A DNA stretch of 64,000 nt from Martelella sp. NC20 (lineage in GTDB: Bacteria; Pseudomonadota; Alphaproteobacteria; Rhizobiales; Rhizobiaceae), in contig NZ_CP054861.1 in assembly GCF_013459645.1 (NCBI RefSeq), positions 3,708,001 to 3,772,000 of the forward strand, read 5' to 3'. The notes beneath the pieces are model-generated. The model was not told where the DNA came from, searched no databases, and saw nothing but the letters and a program-made list of their open reading frames with translations. A program made the position numbers and the translations under genes. Positions 49,114 through 60,340 of the stretch are shown here, piece after piece (within the stretch, counting starts at the first letter, position 1; each line of letters opens with the position of its first letter).

Positions 49114-49598
49114 ATCAGGCCTTCCAGCATGCCGAGCGCCGTCTGGACGGTGGCGAGCCTGATGCCGTCGCGGCCGATATCGCCATAGCGGCTTTCGATG
49201 TGGTGAAGGTGGCCATGGCGATCGCGCGCGGCGAGATGGACAAGACCGACCGGTTTTTCCGGGCTGCCGCCGGAGGGGCCTGCAATGCCGGTAACCGCGA
49301 CCGCCAGATCGGCGTCGGAGCGCATCAGCGCGCCCGCCGACATCTGCAGCGCGGTTTCGCGTGAAACCGCGCCATGTGCCGCAAGCGTTCGCGCGCTGAC
49401 GCCGAGCATCTCGATCTTCGCTGCGTTGGAATAGGTCACGTAACCGCGATCGACGACGGCCGAGGAACCGGCGATATCGGTCAGTGCTGCCACCACCATG
49501 CCGCCGGTGCAGGATTCGGCGGTGGCGATAGTGAGGCCCGCGGCCTTGCAATGCTCGATCAGGATACGGGCGCGCTCGGTGATGTCGGCGTCGATCAT
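49104..49598 (-). CDS. pncC: CinA C-terminal domain protein / NMN amidohydrolase
   Basis: 164 residues, the stand-alone CinA amidase domain: [24 protein letters not shown] (about residues 19-43) with [16 protein letters not shown] and [18 protein letters not shown]. It deamidates nicotinamide mononucleotide in the pyridine nucleotide cycle. Its start overlaps the ispDF stop by four bases, so it is coupled to isoprenoid synthesis genes only by operon structure. Confidence 0.9.
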   Translation of the reverse strand: MIDADITERARILIEHCKAAGLTIATAESCTGGMVVAALTDIAGSSAVVDRGYVTYSNAAKIEMLGVSARTLAAHGAVSRETALQMSAGALMRSDADLAVAVTGIAGPSGGSPEKPVGLVHLAARDRHGHLHHIESRYGDIGRDGIRLATVQTALGMLEGLIQA

Positions 49599-50806
49599 GT
49601 CATGTTTCCATAGTTCACGCTGGCCGTGGCGATCGCCGCGATGCCCTCTCGGCGGCCGACGAAGCCGATGGTCTCGTTGGTCGTGGCCTTGACCGAGCAG
49701 CGGGCGAGATCGATACCGAGGCATGTGGCGATATTTTCGCGCATGGCAAGCCGATGCGGGCCGATTTTCGGCGCTTCGGCGATCAGCGTGACATCGGCAT
49801 TCAGGATCACGCCGCCCCTGTCGCGCACGATCTTCGCCGCATGGGCGAGGAAGATATGCGAGGCGGCGCCCTTCCATTGCGGGTCGGACGGCGGAAAATG
49901 ATCCCCGATATCGCCTTCGCCGCAGGTGGCGAGCAGCGCGTCGGTCAGCGCGTGGAAGGCGACATCGGCATCCGAATGGCCGGAAAGCGTCATGTCATGC
50001 GGTATCTTGATGCCGCAGAGCGTGACGCCGTCGCCGGCAACGAGCTGATGGACATCGTAGCCATTGCCGGTGCGGATATCGGCGATCAGGCTGCGCGACA
50101 GCTTCTCGTCGGCCATGGCGACGTCTCTCCGGTAGGTCAGTTTCACATTGTCGGCGAGCCCGTCGACCAGCCGCACCGCAAGCCCGGCCCATTCGGCTAT
50201 GCCGGCATCGTCGGTGAACTCGAAATGGCCCCCGGCCGCCGCCTTGCGATGTGCGGCGAGTATTGCGGGATAGCTGAAGGCCTGCGGTGTCTGGGCAGCG
50301 TAAAGGCCGGCGCGCGGAACCGTGGCGCTGACGGTGCGGTCGTCGCCCGCCTTCTTCAGCGTATCGGCGACCGCCACGGCAGGCAGCACGGCGTCGTGGC
50401 CTGCGCGGAGGCTCTGCGATATCCGCTCGAGCAGAGCCGCATCGAAGAACGGCCGCACCGCATCATGGATCAGCACATGGCTGGGGGCATCGCGTTCAAG
50501 CGCCTCCAGGCCGCGCAACACCGATTGCTGGCGGGTCGGGCCGCCATGCACGAAACGGATGTTGTCGGCATCCGCCACATGGCCAAGCGCTTCGTTGAAA
50601 ACGGCTTCATCATCCGGATGGATCACCACGATAATGCCGCAAGTGGCACCGCCCCAATCCGCAAACACGCGTAATGTGTGGGCGATCACCGGCAGGCCTC
50701 CGATCAGGCGATATTGCTTCGGCCCTTCCTCGGGCGCGCCGGCGCGTTCTCCGCGCCCGGCCGCAACCACAACGACCCCCGGATTGTAGCTTTCACCTGC
50801 TGCCAT
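49595..50806 (-). CDS. ispDF: Bifunctional IspD/IspF (MEP pathway)
   Basis: 403 residues. The N-terminal IspD cytidylyltransferase shows [13 protein letters not shown] and [10 protein letters not shown]. The C-terminal IspF cyclase domain begins [27 protein letters not shown], with zinc ligands in DVH and the SGHSDADV segment. Fused IspDF is characteristic of alphaproteobacteria and epsilonproteobacteria. It supplies 2C-methyl-D-erythritol 2,4-cyclodiphosphate for isoprenoids. Divergent from dusB. Confidence 0.96.
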   Translation of the reverse strand: MAAGESYNPGVVVVAAGRGERAGAPEEGPKQYRLIGGLPVIAHTLRVFADWGGATCGIIVVIHPDDEAVFNEALGHVADADNIRFVHGGPTRQQSVLRGLEALERDAPSHVLIHDAVRPFFDAALLERISQSLRAGHDAVLPAVAVADTLKKAGDDRTVSATVPRAGLYAAQTPQAFSYPAILAAHRKAAAGGHFEFTDDAGIAEWAGLAVRLVDGLADNVKLTYRRDVAMADEKLSRSLIADIRTGNGYDVHQLVAGDGVTLCGIKIPHDMTLSGHSDADVAFHALTDALLATCGEGDIGDHFPPSDPQWKGAASHIFLAHAAKIVRDRGGVILNADVTLIAEAPKIGPHRLAMRENIATCLGIDLARCSVKATTNETIGFVGRREGIAAIATASVNYGNMT

Positions 50807-50960
50807 GTTCGGCTAGAACCTGCGTGTTGATTCCCGATCGCCGGAACTTACCCGGATTGACCCATTTTTCCAGCATTTGCCTAAATTTTATAAAGCGCCA
50901 GCGAAAACGCTTGGCAAGGATTGGCGTCTTGTCTAAAAATGGGGCAAAGTGATATGCTGC

Positions 50961-51968
50961 ATGAAAGATAGCCACTTGCCTCACCGCAAACCTTCCGATT
51001 CCTTTCGGATCGGCCCGATCGAGATTCGCAACCGCCTGATTCTCGCGCCGATGTCGGGCGTCACCGATCTGCCGTTTCGCGCGCTTGCGTGGCGGCACGG
51101 CGCGGGGCTCGTGGTCACGGAGATGATTGCAAGCCGTGAGCTGACTTTCAATACCGCGGAAAGCTGGGTCCGGCTGCGCGGCGCGGGGCTGAAGCCGCAT
51201 ATGGTGCAACTCGCGGGGCGCGATCCGCATTATATGGCGGAGGCGGCGAGGATCGCCGAGGCGAACGGAGCCGATATCATCGACATCAACATGGGATGCC
51301 CGGCCAAGAAGGTTGTCGGAGGCTATACCGGTTCGGCGCTGATGCGCGAGCCCGAACGGGCGCTTGAAATCATCGCGGCGACGGTGGGCGCGGTCAAGGT
51401 GCCGGTCACGGTCAAGATGCGGCTCGGCTGGGATCATGACAGCATCAACGCGCCCTATCTGGCGAAGCGCGCGGAAGAGGCGGGCGTTCAGGCGATCACG
51501 GTTCACGGCCGCACCAGGATGCAGTTCTACAAGGGCAGGGCCGACTGGCAGGCGATCGAGCGGGTGGCGGAAGCCGTCACGGTGCCCTTCATCGCCAATG
51601 GCGATATCGAAAGCCGGACGGACGTTGACTATCTGTTGTCGCGCCCCGGCATCACGGCGGTAATGGTTGGCAGAGCGTGCCAGGGGCGGCCGTGGCATGC
51701 CGGTTATCTGGCGGGTCTCGCTGAACCGGGCTTTTCCGAGAAGGCGCGGATCGCGATCGAGCACTATCGGGCCATGATACGCTTTTACGGACCTGGCGTT
51801 GGCGTCCGTCACGCGCGCAAACATCTCGGCTGGTATCTGGAGCGGCTTGCGCCCGGGGTCAGCGCCGATACAAGGTCTTCCATCATGACCTCCGACGATC
51901 CCGATTTCGTCACGGCGAAGCTTGCCGCCATCTTCGAACACGCACCTCCCGAAAGGAAAGCGGCATGA
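50961..51968 (+). CDS. dusB: tRNA-dihydrouridine synthase (NifR3/DusB)
   Basis: About 335 residues, a flavin TIM barrel. [15 protein letters not shown] and [12 protein letters not shown] contain the FMN-binding region and the catalytic Cys, and [18 protein letters not shown] follows. It reduces uridine in the D-loop of tRNA. A GTG 12 bases upstream is an alternative start with a better ribosome site. The gene was named nifR3 because it leads the ntrBC operon in Rhizobiales and Rhodobacter; here too it overlaps ntrB by four bases. Confidence 0.93.
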   Translation: MKDSHLPHRKPSDSFRIGPIEIRNRLILAPMSGVTDLPFRALAWRHGAGLVVTEMIASRELTFNTAESWVRLRGAGLKPHMVQLAGRDPHYMAEAARIAEANGADIIDINMGCPAKKVVGGYTGSALMREPERALEIIAATVGAVKVPVTVKMRLGWDHDSINAPYLAKRAEEAGVQAITVHGRTRMQFYKGRADWQAIERVAEAVTVPFIANGDIESRTDVDYLLSRPGITAVMVGRACQGRPWHAGYLAGLAEPGFSEKARIAIEHYRAMIRFYGPGVGVRHARKHLGWYLERLAPGVSADTRSSIMTSDDPDFVTAKLAAIFEHAPPERKAA

Positions 51969-53116
51969 ATACCGTCATCGGCAATGGCAGCCAGCGCCTC
52001 GGCGCGGCAGCCGTCGCGCTTCAGGTTCTGAATGCCATTCAAAATCCTGTCGTGCTGATCGAGGAGGACGACCGCATCTCCTATACCAACTGGGAGGCGG
52101 AGGTTTTCTTCGGCGCGAGCGCCTCGCATCTGTCGCGCAAGACGCTTTCCGATTTCATTCCCTTCGACAGCCCGCTTCTGGCCCTGATCGCGCAGGTGCG
52201 CGAGCGCCGGGCGCCGGTCAACGAATATCGCGTCGACCTGTCGTCGCCGCGTCTTGGGCAGGACAAGCTGGTGGACATTTACGTGGCGCCGGTGGGGGAG
52301 GAGGGCGCCGTTGTTCTCGTCTTTCAGGTCCGCTCCATGGCCGACAAGATCGACCGGCAACTGGTGCATCGTGCGGCGGCCCGGTCGGTGACCGGCCTTG
52401 CCTCGATGCTTGCCCACGAGATCAAGAACCCGCTTTCCGGCATTCGCGGCGCGGCCCAGCTTCTGGAAACCAATGCCAGCGACGACGACCGGGCGCTGAC
52501 GCGGCTGATCTGCGATGAATCGGACCGGATCGTCTCGCTTGTCGACCGGATGGAGGTGTTTTCCGACGAACGGGCGATCGACCGGGTGCCGCTCAACATT
52601 CACTCCGTGCTCGATCACGTGAAGGCGGTGGCCAAGGCCGGTTTCGCCCGCAACATCAAGATCACCGAGGAATACGACCCGTCATTGCCCCAGATCTTCG
52701 CCAATCGCGACCAGATGGTGCAGGTGTTCCTCAATCTGGTCAAGAATGCCGCCGAAGCTGTTGCCGACAGGCCGGATGGCGAGATCATCCTGACCTCCGC
52801 CTACCGACCCGGCATCCGGATGTCTGTGGCGGGCACAAGGGAGAAGATTTCGCTGCCTCTTGAATTTTGTGTACAGGACAATGGTCCCGGCGTGCCGGAG
52901 GACCTGATGCCGCATCTGTTCGACCCGTTCATCACGACGAAGCAGAACGGCACAGGCCTGGGCCTTGCTCTGGTTGCCAAGATCATCGGCGGCCATGGCG
53001 GGATCATCGAATGCGAAAACGCGAACGGCCGCACGATTTTCCGCATTCTCATGCCGGTTTCGAAAGACGTATTGCCGCTGCCGCGCGAAATGGCCAGCCC
53101 GAATATGGATACATGA
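51965..53116 (+). CDS. ntrB: Nitrogen regulation sensor kinase/phosphatase NtrB
   Basis: 383 residues. PAS-like N-terminal sensor region, then the H-box [20 protein letters not shown] with phospho-accepting His151, and the ATPase domain with N-box [20 protein letters not shown] and [12 protein letters not shown]. No membrane helices, so it is cytosolic. PII protein controls whether it phosphorylates or dephosphorylates NtrC. Overlaps dusB and is 1 base from ntrC. Confidence 0.95.
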   Translation: MNTVIGNGSQRLGAAAVALQVLNAIQNPVVLIEEDDRISYTNWEAEVFFGASASHLSRKTLSDFIPFDSPLLALIAQVRERRAPVNEYRVDLSSPRLGQDKLVDIYVAPVGEEGAVVLVFQVRSMADKIDRQLVHRAAARSVTGLASMLAHEIKNPLSGIRGAAQLLETNASDDDRALTRLICDESDRIVSLVDRMEVFSDERAIDRVPLNIHSVLDHVKAVAKAGFARNIKITEEYDPSLPQIFANRDQMVQVFLNLVKNAAEAVADRPDGEIILTSAYRPGIRMSVAGTREKISLPLEFCVQDNGPGVPEDLMPHLFDPFITTKQNGTGLGLALVAKIIGGHGGIIECENANGRTIFRILMPVSKDVLPLPREMASPNMDT

Positions 53117-53117
53117 C

Positions 53118-54569
53118 ATGACAGCTACGATCCTTGTTGCCGATGACGACGCGGCGATCCGCACCGTGCTGAACCAGGCGCTGAGCCGGGCCGGCTATGA
53201 CGTTCGCATCACGTCCAACGCCGCCACGCTCTGGCGCTGGGTATCCGCCGGCGAGGGCGACCTGGTGCTGACCGATGTCGTGATGCCGGACGAAAACGCC
53301 TTCGACCTGTTGCCGCGCATCAAGAAATCGCGGCCGGAGCTGCCGGTTATCGTCATGAGCGCGCAGAATACCTTCATGACGGCGGTGCGCGCCTCGGAAA
53401 AGGGCGCCTATGATTATCTGCCGAAGCCGTTCGACCTGACCGAGCTGATCGCGATCGTCGGCCGCGCGCTTTCGGAGCCGAAGCGCAAGCCGGCCAAGCT
53501 TGGCGACGACATGCAGGACGGCATGCCGCTGGTCGGCCGATCGGCGGCGATGCAGGAAATCTACCGCGTGCTGGCACGGCTGATGCAGACCGACCTGACG
53601 CTGATGATCACCGGCGAGTCCGGCACCGGCAAGGAACTGGTGGCACGCGCGCTGCATGATTACGGCAAGCGTCGCAACGGTCCGTTCGTCGCCATCAACA
53701 TGGCGGCCATTCCGCGTGATCTGATCGAATCGGAGCTTTTCGGCCACGAGAAAGGCGCCTTTACCGGCGCCCAGAGCCGATCTTCCGGCCGGTTCGAGCA
53801 GGCCGAGGGCGGCACGCTGTTTCTCGACGAGATCGGCGATATGCCGATGGATGCGCAGACCAGGCTGCTGCGTGTGCTTCAGCAGGGCGAATACACCACC
53901 GTCGGCGGCCGCACCCCGATCCGCACCGATGTCCGGATCGTCGCGGCGACCAACAAGGACCTGAAGCAGTCAATCAATCAGGGCCTGTTCCGCGAGGATC
54001 TCTATTACCGGCTCAACGTCGTGCCGCTGCGGCTGCCGCCGCTGCGCGAACGCGCCGAGGATATCGGCGATCTGGTGCGTCACTTCGTCAACGAGGGCGA
54101 GGTCGAGGGTCTCGGCGGCAAGCGGTTCGAACAGCCGGCGCTCGACGTGATGAAATCCTATGGCTGGCCGGGCAATGTCCGCGAACTGGAAAACCTTGTC
54201 CGCCGCCTGATGGCGCTTTATCCGCAGGAGGTGATCACCCGCGAGATCGTGGAGCAGGAACTGCAGTCCGAGCAGCCGGACGCGCCGGCGGAGGGCGCCA
54301 CGGTGCGCAACGGCATGCCGACCATAGCCCAGGCGGTGGAGGAAAACATGCGCAGCTATTTCGCCGGATTCGGCGACAACCTGCCGCCTTCCGGCCTTTA
54401 CGAACGGGTGCTCAACGAGGTCGAGTATCCGCTGATCCTGGCCGCGTTGACGGCCACGCGCGGCAACCAGATCCGCGCCGCCGATCTTCTCGGCCTCAAC
54501 CGCAACACGCTGCGCAAGAAGATCCGGGAGCTTGGCGTATCGGTCTATCGCAGTTCCCGCAGCTCCTGA
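53118..54569 (+). CDS. ntrC: Nitrogen regulation response regulator NtrC
   Basis: 483 residues. The receiver domain has phospho-acceptor Asp53 (LVLTDVVMP). The sigma-54 AAA+ domain carries GESGTGKE, the GAFTGA loop ([19 protein letters not shown]) and DEIGDMP. The Fis-type DNA-binding tail ends [21 protein letters not shown]. With GAFTGA intact it should activate sigma-54 promoters under nitrogen limitation (glnA, amtB-type targets). The start is fixed by the [11 protein letters not shown] receiver opening. Confidence 0.96.
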   Translation: MTATILVADDDAAIRTVLNQALSRAGYDVRITSNAATLWRWVSAGEGDLVLTDVVMPDENAFDLLPRIKKSRPELPVIVMSAQNTFMTAVRASEKGAYDYLPKPFDLTELIAIVGRALSEPKRKPAKLGDDMQDGMPLVGRSAAMQEIYRVLARLMQTDLTLMITGESGTGKELVARALHDYGKRRNGPFVAINMAAIPRDLIESELFGHEKGAFTGAQSRSSGRFEQAEGGTLFLDEIGDMPMDAQTRLLRVLQQGEYTTVGGRTPIRTDVRIVAATNKDLKQSINQGLFREDLYYRLNVVPLRLPPLRERAEDIGDLVRHFVNEGEVEGLGGKRFEQPALDVMKSYGWPGNVRELENLVRRLMALYPQEVITREIVEQELQSEQPDAPAEGATVRNGMPTIAQAVEENMRSYFAGFGDNLPPSGLYERVLNEVEYPLILAALTATRGNQIRAADLLGLNRNTLRKKIRELGVSVYRSSRSS

Positions 54570-54737
54570 TCATCTCGGTCTGAGTGTTGCCTGTTGCAGC
54601 TTTCCGTTGCATTTGTGCCACAATCTGTTGCATATCCTCACGCTAAGGGGAAAAACGCGAGTCGTTTCGAATGGCTGCGTTTGCTCGCTCGGGTGCCGGT
54701 CGGCGACGCTTCGAGCGGCCTTTCGAAAAGGGTGAGA

Positions 54738-57038
54738 ATGACTGCAGAAGGCAGCATGGCGGACACTGATCCCGTTCACCACGAGGGGGAACATGACGGC
54801 GCGCCGTACGGGCGCGGCGGGGCGCGGGCTATTCTCAGGTCGCCCGGCATGTTCTTCGTCAGCGGCGCGCTGATCACGGCCTTCCTGTCGCTTTTCATCC
54901 TGCTTGGCCTGACGCCGATCAAGCCGACCGGCAAGGTCGTGATCGCACTCGTCGCCGCCAATTCGCTGTTCGTGCTCACTTTGACCTACCTGATCGGCGG
55001 CGAGGTCAGCCAGCTTCTGAAAGCCCGCAGGCGCGGCCGCGCAGCGGCCCAGCTTCATATCCGCATTGTGGCGCTGTTTTCGATCGTCGCCATCACCCCC
55101 GCCATTCTTGTGGCGATCTTTGCGACATTGACGCTGAATGCCGGCCTCGACCGCTGGTTTGCGCTCAGAACCCAGTCCATCGTCCAGTCCTCGCTCAATG
55201 TGGCGCAGGCCTATATGATGGAAAATGCCAGCTACCTGCAGGGCCAGACGCTGTCCATGGGCAACGACCTGGAACGAAACCGCTCGCTTTACCTGCTCGA
55301 CCGCCGGGGTTTTTCGGACCTGATGTCGCGTCAGGCGCGGGGTCGCGGCCTGCTCGGCGCCTTCCTCGTGCGGGCGGACGGCAGCGTGATCGTCGAGGCC
55401 GATCTCGGCGATGATACGCCGCTGCCCGACATCCCGAAAGACGCGCTGGAAAAGGCAGCTACCGGCTCGCCAACGCTTATACCACCGGGCGACACCAATC
55501 TGGTCGGCGCGATCATCGCGCTCGAGGCGATCCCTGACAGCCTGCTCTATACCGTTCGCGCCGTCGATCCGAACGTGATGGGCGCGATGCGGATGATCGA
55601 GGACAATGTCTCCGAATATAGTTCGATGGAAGCGGGGCGGGTGTCGATCCAGGTCGCCTTCGCGGTGCTCTATCTCGGTTTCGCCCTGATCGTGCTGCTC
55701 GCCGCGATCTGGACCGGCATTGCCGTCGCCGACCGCATCGTGCTGCCGATCCGCCTGCTGATCGGGGCCGCCGACCAGGTAGCCTCCGGCGATATGAAGG
55801 TTGCCGTGCCGGTGCGCTCGATCGATGGCGATGTCGGCAGGCTTTCCAGCACATTCAACAAGATGGTCGCCGAAATTCGGGAACAGCAGCGTGAAATTCT
55901 GGTCGCCAAGGATGAGGTCGACGATCGCCGCCGGTTTATCGAGGCGGTGCTTTCCGGGGTGACGGCCGCGGTTATCGGCGTCGATGAGCACCGCACGGTC
56001 ACGATCGTGAATGTCTCCGCCGGCGAACTTCTGGCGGCAAGGGACGACGAATTGCTTGGCCGCAAGCTCGAGGACATATCGCCCGAGATCGATCTTGTGA
56101 TGACCGCCGCCATGCGCCGGAGCAGGCAGAATTTCCGTCAGCAGATCAATCTCGTGCGGCTTGGCAAGGAGCGGACGCTTTCGGTGCAGGTTACGCGCGA
56201 GGATTCGCGCGACGGCTCCAATGCCTATGTTATCACGCTCGACGATATCACCGACCTGATCGTCGCGCAGCGTTCCACCGCCTGGGCCGATGTCGCGCGG
56301 CGCATCGCCCACGAGATCAAGAATCCGCTGACCCCGATCCAGCTTTCCGCCGAGCGGATCAAGCGCCGCTTCGGGAAAAAGATTGAGGACGAGGAGGACC
56401 GCAGGGTCTTCGATCAATGTACTGATACAATCGTCCGTCAGGTCGGCGATATCGGCCGGATGGTGGACGAGTTCTCCTCCTTCGCCCGGATGCCCAAGCC
56501 TTCCAAGACCCAGGGCGACCTGCGCACGATCCTCTCCGACGCGATTTTCCTGCTGGAAATGGGGCGCACCGATGTGACCTTCATGCGCGATCTCGGGGAT
56601 GAGCCGCTGATGGGGCTGTTCGACGATCGCATGCTGGGCCAGGCCTTCGGAAACCTGATCAAGAACGCCGTCGAAGCCATTGAAGCCGTTCCGACAAATG
56701 AACTAGATGACGAGCGCAAGATACTGGTGCGGGCCGCGCATGACGAGGCACGTGACCGCTACGTCGTCGACTTCATCGACAACGGCAAGGGACTGCCGGT
56801 CGAAAACCGCCACATGATCCTTGAGCCCTATATCACCATGCGCGAAAAGGGTACCGGGCTCGGACTTGCGATCGTTCGCAAGATCATCGAAGAACATGGC
56901 GGCAAACTTGAACTGCATGATGCGCCCCAGGACTTCGCCGGTGGGCGAGGGGCGATGATCCGCGTCGAGCTGCCGCATATCCACGACGGCGAAGCCGCGC
57001 GCCAGGAAACGGACAAGGAAAAACAAGATGGCCTCTGA
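54738..57038 (+). CDS. ntrY: Sensor histidine kinase NtrY
   Basis: About 766 residues. Four N-terminal membrane helices (three before residue 110, one near 310) enclose a periplasmic domain, followed by HAMP, PAS and a kinase core with His525 in [24 protein letters not shown] and N-box NLIKNAVEAI. The start at MTAEGSM has AGGGTGAGA upstream; an earlier in-frame ATG lacks one. Partner of NtrX; the pair links nitrogen and redox or envelope signals in alphaproteobacteria. It overlaps ntrX by 11 bases. Confidence 0.94.
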   Translation: MTAEGSMADTDPVHHEGEHDGAPYGRGGARAILRSPGMFFVSGALITAFLSLFILLGLTPIKPTGKVVIALVAANSLFVLTLTYLIGGEVSQLLKARRRGRAAAQLHIRIVALFSIVAITPAILVAIFATLTLNAGLDRWFALRTQSIVQSSLNVAQAYMMENASYLQGQTLSMGNDLERNRSLYLLDRRGFSDLMSRQARGRGLLGAFLVRADGSVIVEADLGDDTPLPDIPKDALEKAATGSPTLIPPGDTNLVGAIIALEAIPDSLLYTVRAVDPNVMGAMRMIEDNVSEYSSMEAGRVSIQVAFAVLYLGFALIVLLAAIWTGIAVADRIVLPIRLLIGAADQVASGDMKVAVPVRSIDGDVGRLSSTFNKMVAEIREQQREILVAKDEVDDRRRFIEAVLSGVTAAVIGVDEHRTVTIVNVSAGELLAARDDELLGRKLEDISPEIDLVMTAAMRRSRQNFRQQINLVRLGKERTLSVQVTREDSRDGSNAYVITLDDITDLIVAQRSTAWADVARRIAHEIKNPLTPIQLSAERIKRRFGKKIEDEEDRRVFDQCTDTIVRQVGDIGRMVDEFSSFARMPKPSKTQGDLRTILSDAIFLLEMGRTDVTFMRDLGDEPLMGLFDDRMLGQAFGNLIKNAVEAIEAVPTNELDDERKILVRAAHDEARDRYVVDFIDNGKGLPVENRHMILEPYITMREKGTGLGLAIVRKIIEEHGGKLELHDAPQDFAGGRGAMIRVELPHIHDGEAARQETDKEKQDGL

Positions 57039-58392
57039 TATTCTTGTCGTCGATGACGAAGCCGATATCCGCGATATCGTCTCGGGTATCCTTTCCGACG
57101 AGGGACACGAAACCCGTGTTGCCCATGACAGCGACAGCGCGCTGGCGGCGATCACAGACCGGGTTCCGCGGCTGATCTTTCTCGATATCTGGATGCAGGG
57201 AAGCCGCCTCGACGGTCTGGCGCTGCTGGAGGAGATCAAATCGCGCTACGCCGACCTGCCGGTGGTGATGATCTCCGGCCACGGCAATATCGAAACGGCC
57301 GTTTCCTCGATCAAGCGCGGCGCCTTCGACTTCATCGAAAAGCCGTTCAAGGCCGATCGTCTGGTGCTGATCGCCGAGCGCGCGCTGGAAAATTCGCGGC
57401 TGAAGACGGAAGTGCAGGAACTCAAGCGCAAGAGCGGCGACCCGGAGGAACTGGTTGGCTCATCGCTGCTGGTGTCGCAATTGCGTCAGATGGTCGACAA
57501 GGTCGGGCCGACCAATTCCCGTGTGATGATCTTCGGCGCCTCCGGTTCCGGCAAGGAGGTTGTGGCGCGGCTGATGCACAAGAAGAGCCAGCGCGCGGAA
57601 GGGCCTTTCGTGGCGCTGAACGCCGCGGCGATCACCCCGGAAAACATGGAAACCGAACTTTTCGGCGTCGAGGCCGGCGGCGGACGGACGCGCAAGACCG
57701 GCGCGCTCGAACGCGCCCATCGCGGTACGCTCTATCTGGATGAGATCGGCGAAATGCCGCCGGAAACCCAGAAGAAGATCCTCCGGGTGCTCGTCGATCA
57801 GCAATTCGAGCGTGTCGGGGGCAGCCGGCGGGTTTCGGTCGATGTCCGGATCCTGTCATCCACCGCGCTCGATCTCAAGGGCCGGATCGACGAGGGACTG
57901 TTTCGCCAGGACCTGTTTCACAGGCTGGCGGTGGTGCCGGTGCGCATTCCCTCGCTGTCCGAGCGGCGCGAGGATATTCCGTTCCTGATCGATTTCGTCA
58001 TGCGCCAGCTTTGCGAGCAGGCCGGCATCCGCCAGCGCTCGATCGGCGATGACGCCATGGCGATATTGCAGGCGCATGACTGGCCCGGGAATATAAGGCA
58101 GTTGCGCAACAATCTGGAGCGGCTGCTGATTCTGTCGCGCGAGGAAGATGCCTCGGTACCGATCTCCGCCGATCTGCTCCCGGCCGATCTTTCCGATGTC
58201 CTTCCGCAGATCCAGACCTCGGGCGACGCCCACATCATGACGCTGCCGCTGCGGGAAGCCCGCGAGCGCTTCGAACGCGACTATCTGATGGCCCAGATCA
58301 ACCGTTTCGGCGGGAACATTTCACGCACCGCCGAATTTGTCGGAATGGAGCGATCGGCTTTGCACCGCAAGCTTAAGTCGCTTGGCATTTGA
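57028..58392 (+). CDS. ntrX: Response regulator NtrX
   Basis: 454 residues. The receiver has Asp53 in IFLDIWMQG; the AAA+ domain has GASGSGKEVVARLMH and DEIGEMPPETQ; the Fis-like C-terminus ends GGNISRTAEFVGMERSALHRKLKSLGI. Where NtrC has GAFTGA, this protein reads GVEAGGGRTRKTGALERAHRG, so the sigma-54 contact loop is missing, as is usual for alphaproteobacterial NtrX. It therefore probably works at sigma-70 promoters. Operon with ntrY, then trkA. Confidence 0.95.
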   Translation: MASDILVVDDEADIRDIVSGILSDEGHETRVAHDSDSALAAITDRVPRLIFLDIWMQGSRLDGLALLEEIKSRYADLPVVMISGHGNIETAVSSIKRGAFDFIEKPFKADRLVLIAERALENSRLKTEVQELKRKSGDPEELVGSSLLVSQLRQMVDKVGPTNSRVMIFGASGSGKEVVARLMHKKSQRAEGPFVALNAAAITPENMETELFGVEAGGGRTRKTGALERAHRGTLYLDEIGEMPPETQKKILRVLVDQQFERVGGSRRVSVDVRILSSTALDLKGRIDEGLFRQDLFHRLAVVPVRIPSLSERREDIPFLIDFVMRQLCEQAGIRQRSIGDDAMAILQAHDWPGNIRQLRNNLERLLILSREEDASVPISADLLPADLSDVLPQIQTSGDAHIMTLPLREARERFERDYLMAQINRFGGNISRTAEFVGMERSALHRKLKSLGI

Positions 58393-58448
58393 GCTGAAAC
58401 CGGGCAGATTGCGGCCAACTGAACTTACCAAACCCCCGAGGGGTTCTT

Positions 58449-59825
58449 ATGAAAATCATCATCTGCGGCGCTGGTCAGGTCGGTTTCGGCATCGCCGAAC
58501 GGCTTTCCCAGGAATATAACGATGTGTCCGTCATCGACACGTCCGCCTCGCTCATCACCGCCATTACCGAGCTTCTGGACGTGCGCGGCTATGTCGGCCA
58601 TGGCGCCCATCCGGATATGCTGGCCAAGGCCGGCGCCGACCAGGCGGACATGATCATCGCCGTCACGCTGCATGACGAGATCAACATGGTCGCCTGCCAG
58701 GTGGCGCATTCGCTGTTCAACGTGCCGACCAAGATCGCCCGTATCCGCTCGCAAAGCTATCTGCATTCGCACTATTCTGACCTGTTTTCGCGCGATCACA
58801 TGCCGATCGACGTCACGATCTCGCCGGAAGTCGAGGTCGGCAAGATGGTGCTGCGGCGCATTTCCTTTCCCGGCGCCACCGATATCGTGCGGTTCGCCGA
58901 CGAGAAGATCGCGATGCTCGCCGTCGAGTGCAATGACGACTGCCCGGTGCTGAACACGCCGCTGGTTCAGCTCAGCCAGTTGTTCCCGGATCTGAACGCG
59001 ACGGTCACCGGCATCTATCGCAACGAAGAGGTGATCATCCCGCATTCGACCGACCAGATCCTGGCCGGCGACCTTGTCTATGTGGTTTGCGAACACGAGC
59101 ATATCCGGCGCACGCTGGCGCTGTTCGGCCATGAGGAGCAGGAGGCCCGCCGGATCGTGATCGCCGGCGGCGGCAATATCGGCTTCTTCGTCGCCAAATC
59201 GATCGAGGACCTTCAGCCCAAGACCCGCGTCAAGATGATCGAGCAGGATCGCGACAAGGCGATCGCGGTGTCGGACGCGCTTCATCACTGCATCGTCATT
59301 CAGGGCTCAGCGCTCGACCAGAATATCATGATGCAGGCGGATGTTCCCGACGCCCATCTCATGGTCGCGCTTACCAATAACGACCAGACCAATATTCTGG
59401 CTTCGGTGATCGCCAAGCAGCTTGGCTGCAAGTCCAACCTGGCGCTGTTGAACAATCCGTCGTTTCACGATGTCACCAAGTCGCTCGGCATCGATGCCTA
59501 TATCAATCCCCGCGCGGTGACGATCTCGCGTGTGCTGCAGCATGTGCGCAAGGGCCGTATCCGTTCGGTCTATGCCGTGCAGAAGGGGGCGGCCGAAGTG
59601 ATCGAGGCAGAGGCGCTGGCGACCTCGCCGCTGGTTGGCACGCCGTTCCGCGACCTCGATCTGCCCGATGGCATCCGCATCGGTGCGATCTACCGCGGCG
59701 AAGAGGTTATCCAGCCGCATGGCGATCTCAAGATCAAGGCGCATGACCGCGTCATCCTGTTCGCGGCGGCATCGGCTGTGAGGCACGTAGAGCAATTGTT
59801 CCGGGTTTCGATCCAGTATTTCTGA
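58449..59825 (+). CDS. trkA: Trk potassium uptake regulatory protein TrkA
   Basis: 458 residues, two RCK modules. NAD-binding motifs GAGQVGFGIAERL (residues 7-19) and GGGNIGFFVAKSI (about 237-249) each head an RCK_N domain, followed by RCK_C domains ending in HDRVILFAAASAVRHVEQLF. It gates the membrane channel TrkH/TrkG, which is not in the window. It follows ntrX by 56 bases with a GAGGGG ribosome site, the usual rhizobial order ntrYX-trkA-hfq. Confidence 0.95.
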   Translation: MKIIICGAGQVGFGIAERLSQEYNDVSVIDTSASLITAITELLDVRGYVGHGAHPDMLAKAGADQADMIIAVTLHDEINMVACQVAHSLFNVPTKIARIRSQSYLHSHYSDLFSRDHMPIDVTISPEVEVGKMVLRRISFPGATDIVRFADEKIAMLAVECNDDCPVLNTPLVQLSQLFPDLNATVTGIYRNEEVIIPHSTDQILAGDLVYVVCEHEHIRRTLALFGHEEQEARRIVIAGGGNIGFFVAKSIEDLQPKTRVKMIEQDRDKAIAVSDALHHCIVIQGSALDQNIMMQADVPDAHLMVALTNNDQTNILASVIAKQLGCKSNLALLNNPSFHDVTKSLGIDAYINPRAVTISRVLQHVRKGRIRSVYAVQKGAAEVIEAEALATSPLVGTPFRDLDLPDGIRIGAIYRGEEVIQPHGDLKIKAHDRVILFAAASAVRHVEQLFRVSIQYF

Positions 59826-60020
59826 GCGCCCCGGCCGGTACGTCTGGCCAGGCCGGGAACAGGGCCGGGAAAAGGTGTCGACGAGCCTCATCTTTTTCGC
59901 CGTTGCGGAAGCGCCGGTGATTTGCTACCAGAAGTTCATGATCTGTTGCTTTTGTATTCACGGAAGCGACGAAGAGGTGGAACCGGCCCAGGCCGGCAAG
60001 AGAAAGAAAGTAGCGGCGCG

Positions 60021-60263
60021 ATGGCGGAACGTTCTCAGAATTTGCAGGATCTTTTTCTCAATACGGTCCGTAAGCAGAAAATTTCCCTTACGATCTTCCT
60101 GATCAACGGGGTCAAGCTGACCGGCGTGGTAACGTCGTTCGATAACTTCTGTGTTTTGTTGCGCCGCGATGGTCATTCGCAGCTTGTCTACAAGCATGCG
60201 ATTTCGACGATCATGCCCGGCCAGCCGGTGCAGATGTTCGAAGGCGATGAAAACGCTTCCTGA
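60021..60263 (+). CDS. hfq: RNA chaperone Hfq
   Basis: 80 residues. Sm1 motif [31 protein letters not shown] and Sm2 [11 protein letters not shown] are complete. It forms the hexameric ring that helps small RNAs pair with mRNAs, and is the rhizobial regulator once called NrfA. The start [10 protein letters not shown] is standard although the frame is open 99 bases earlier. It lies upstream of hflX, as in most proteobacteria. Confidence 0.97.
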   Translation: MAERSQNLQDLFLNTVRKQKISLTIFLINGVKLTGVVTSFDNFCVLLRRDGHSQLVYKHAISTIMPGQPVQMFEGDENAS

Positions 60264-60340
60264 TTTGGTGAACCTCCATTTCCGATAATACGCAATTTCC
60301 CGAAAGCGAATACGAGAACAGGGATTCCTCCCGTGTCCTC

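Noticed and set aside
48271..49551. A 426-codon minus-strand frame across the riboswitch leader and ratA
   Set aside because: It crosses an RNA leader, palindromic repeats and a supported gene; no motif.
53575..53592. Sigma-54 promoter-like sequence TGGCACGGCTGATGCA
   Set aside because: It lies inside the conserved AAA+ coding region of ntrC, where codons explain it, and no gene start follows.
54570..56417. A 615-codon minus-strand frame opposite ntrY
   Set aside because: Antisense to a clear histidine kinase, rich in His/Asp/Arg without motifs.
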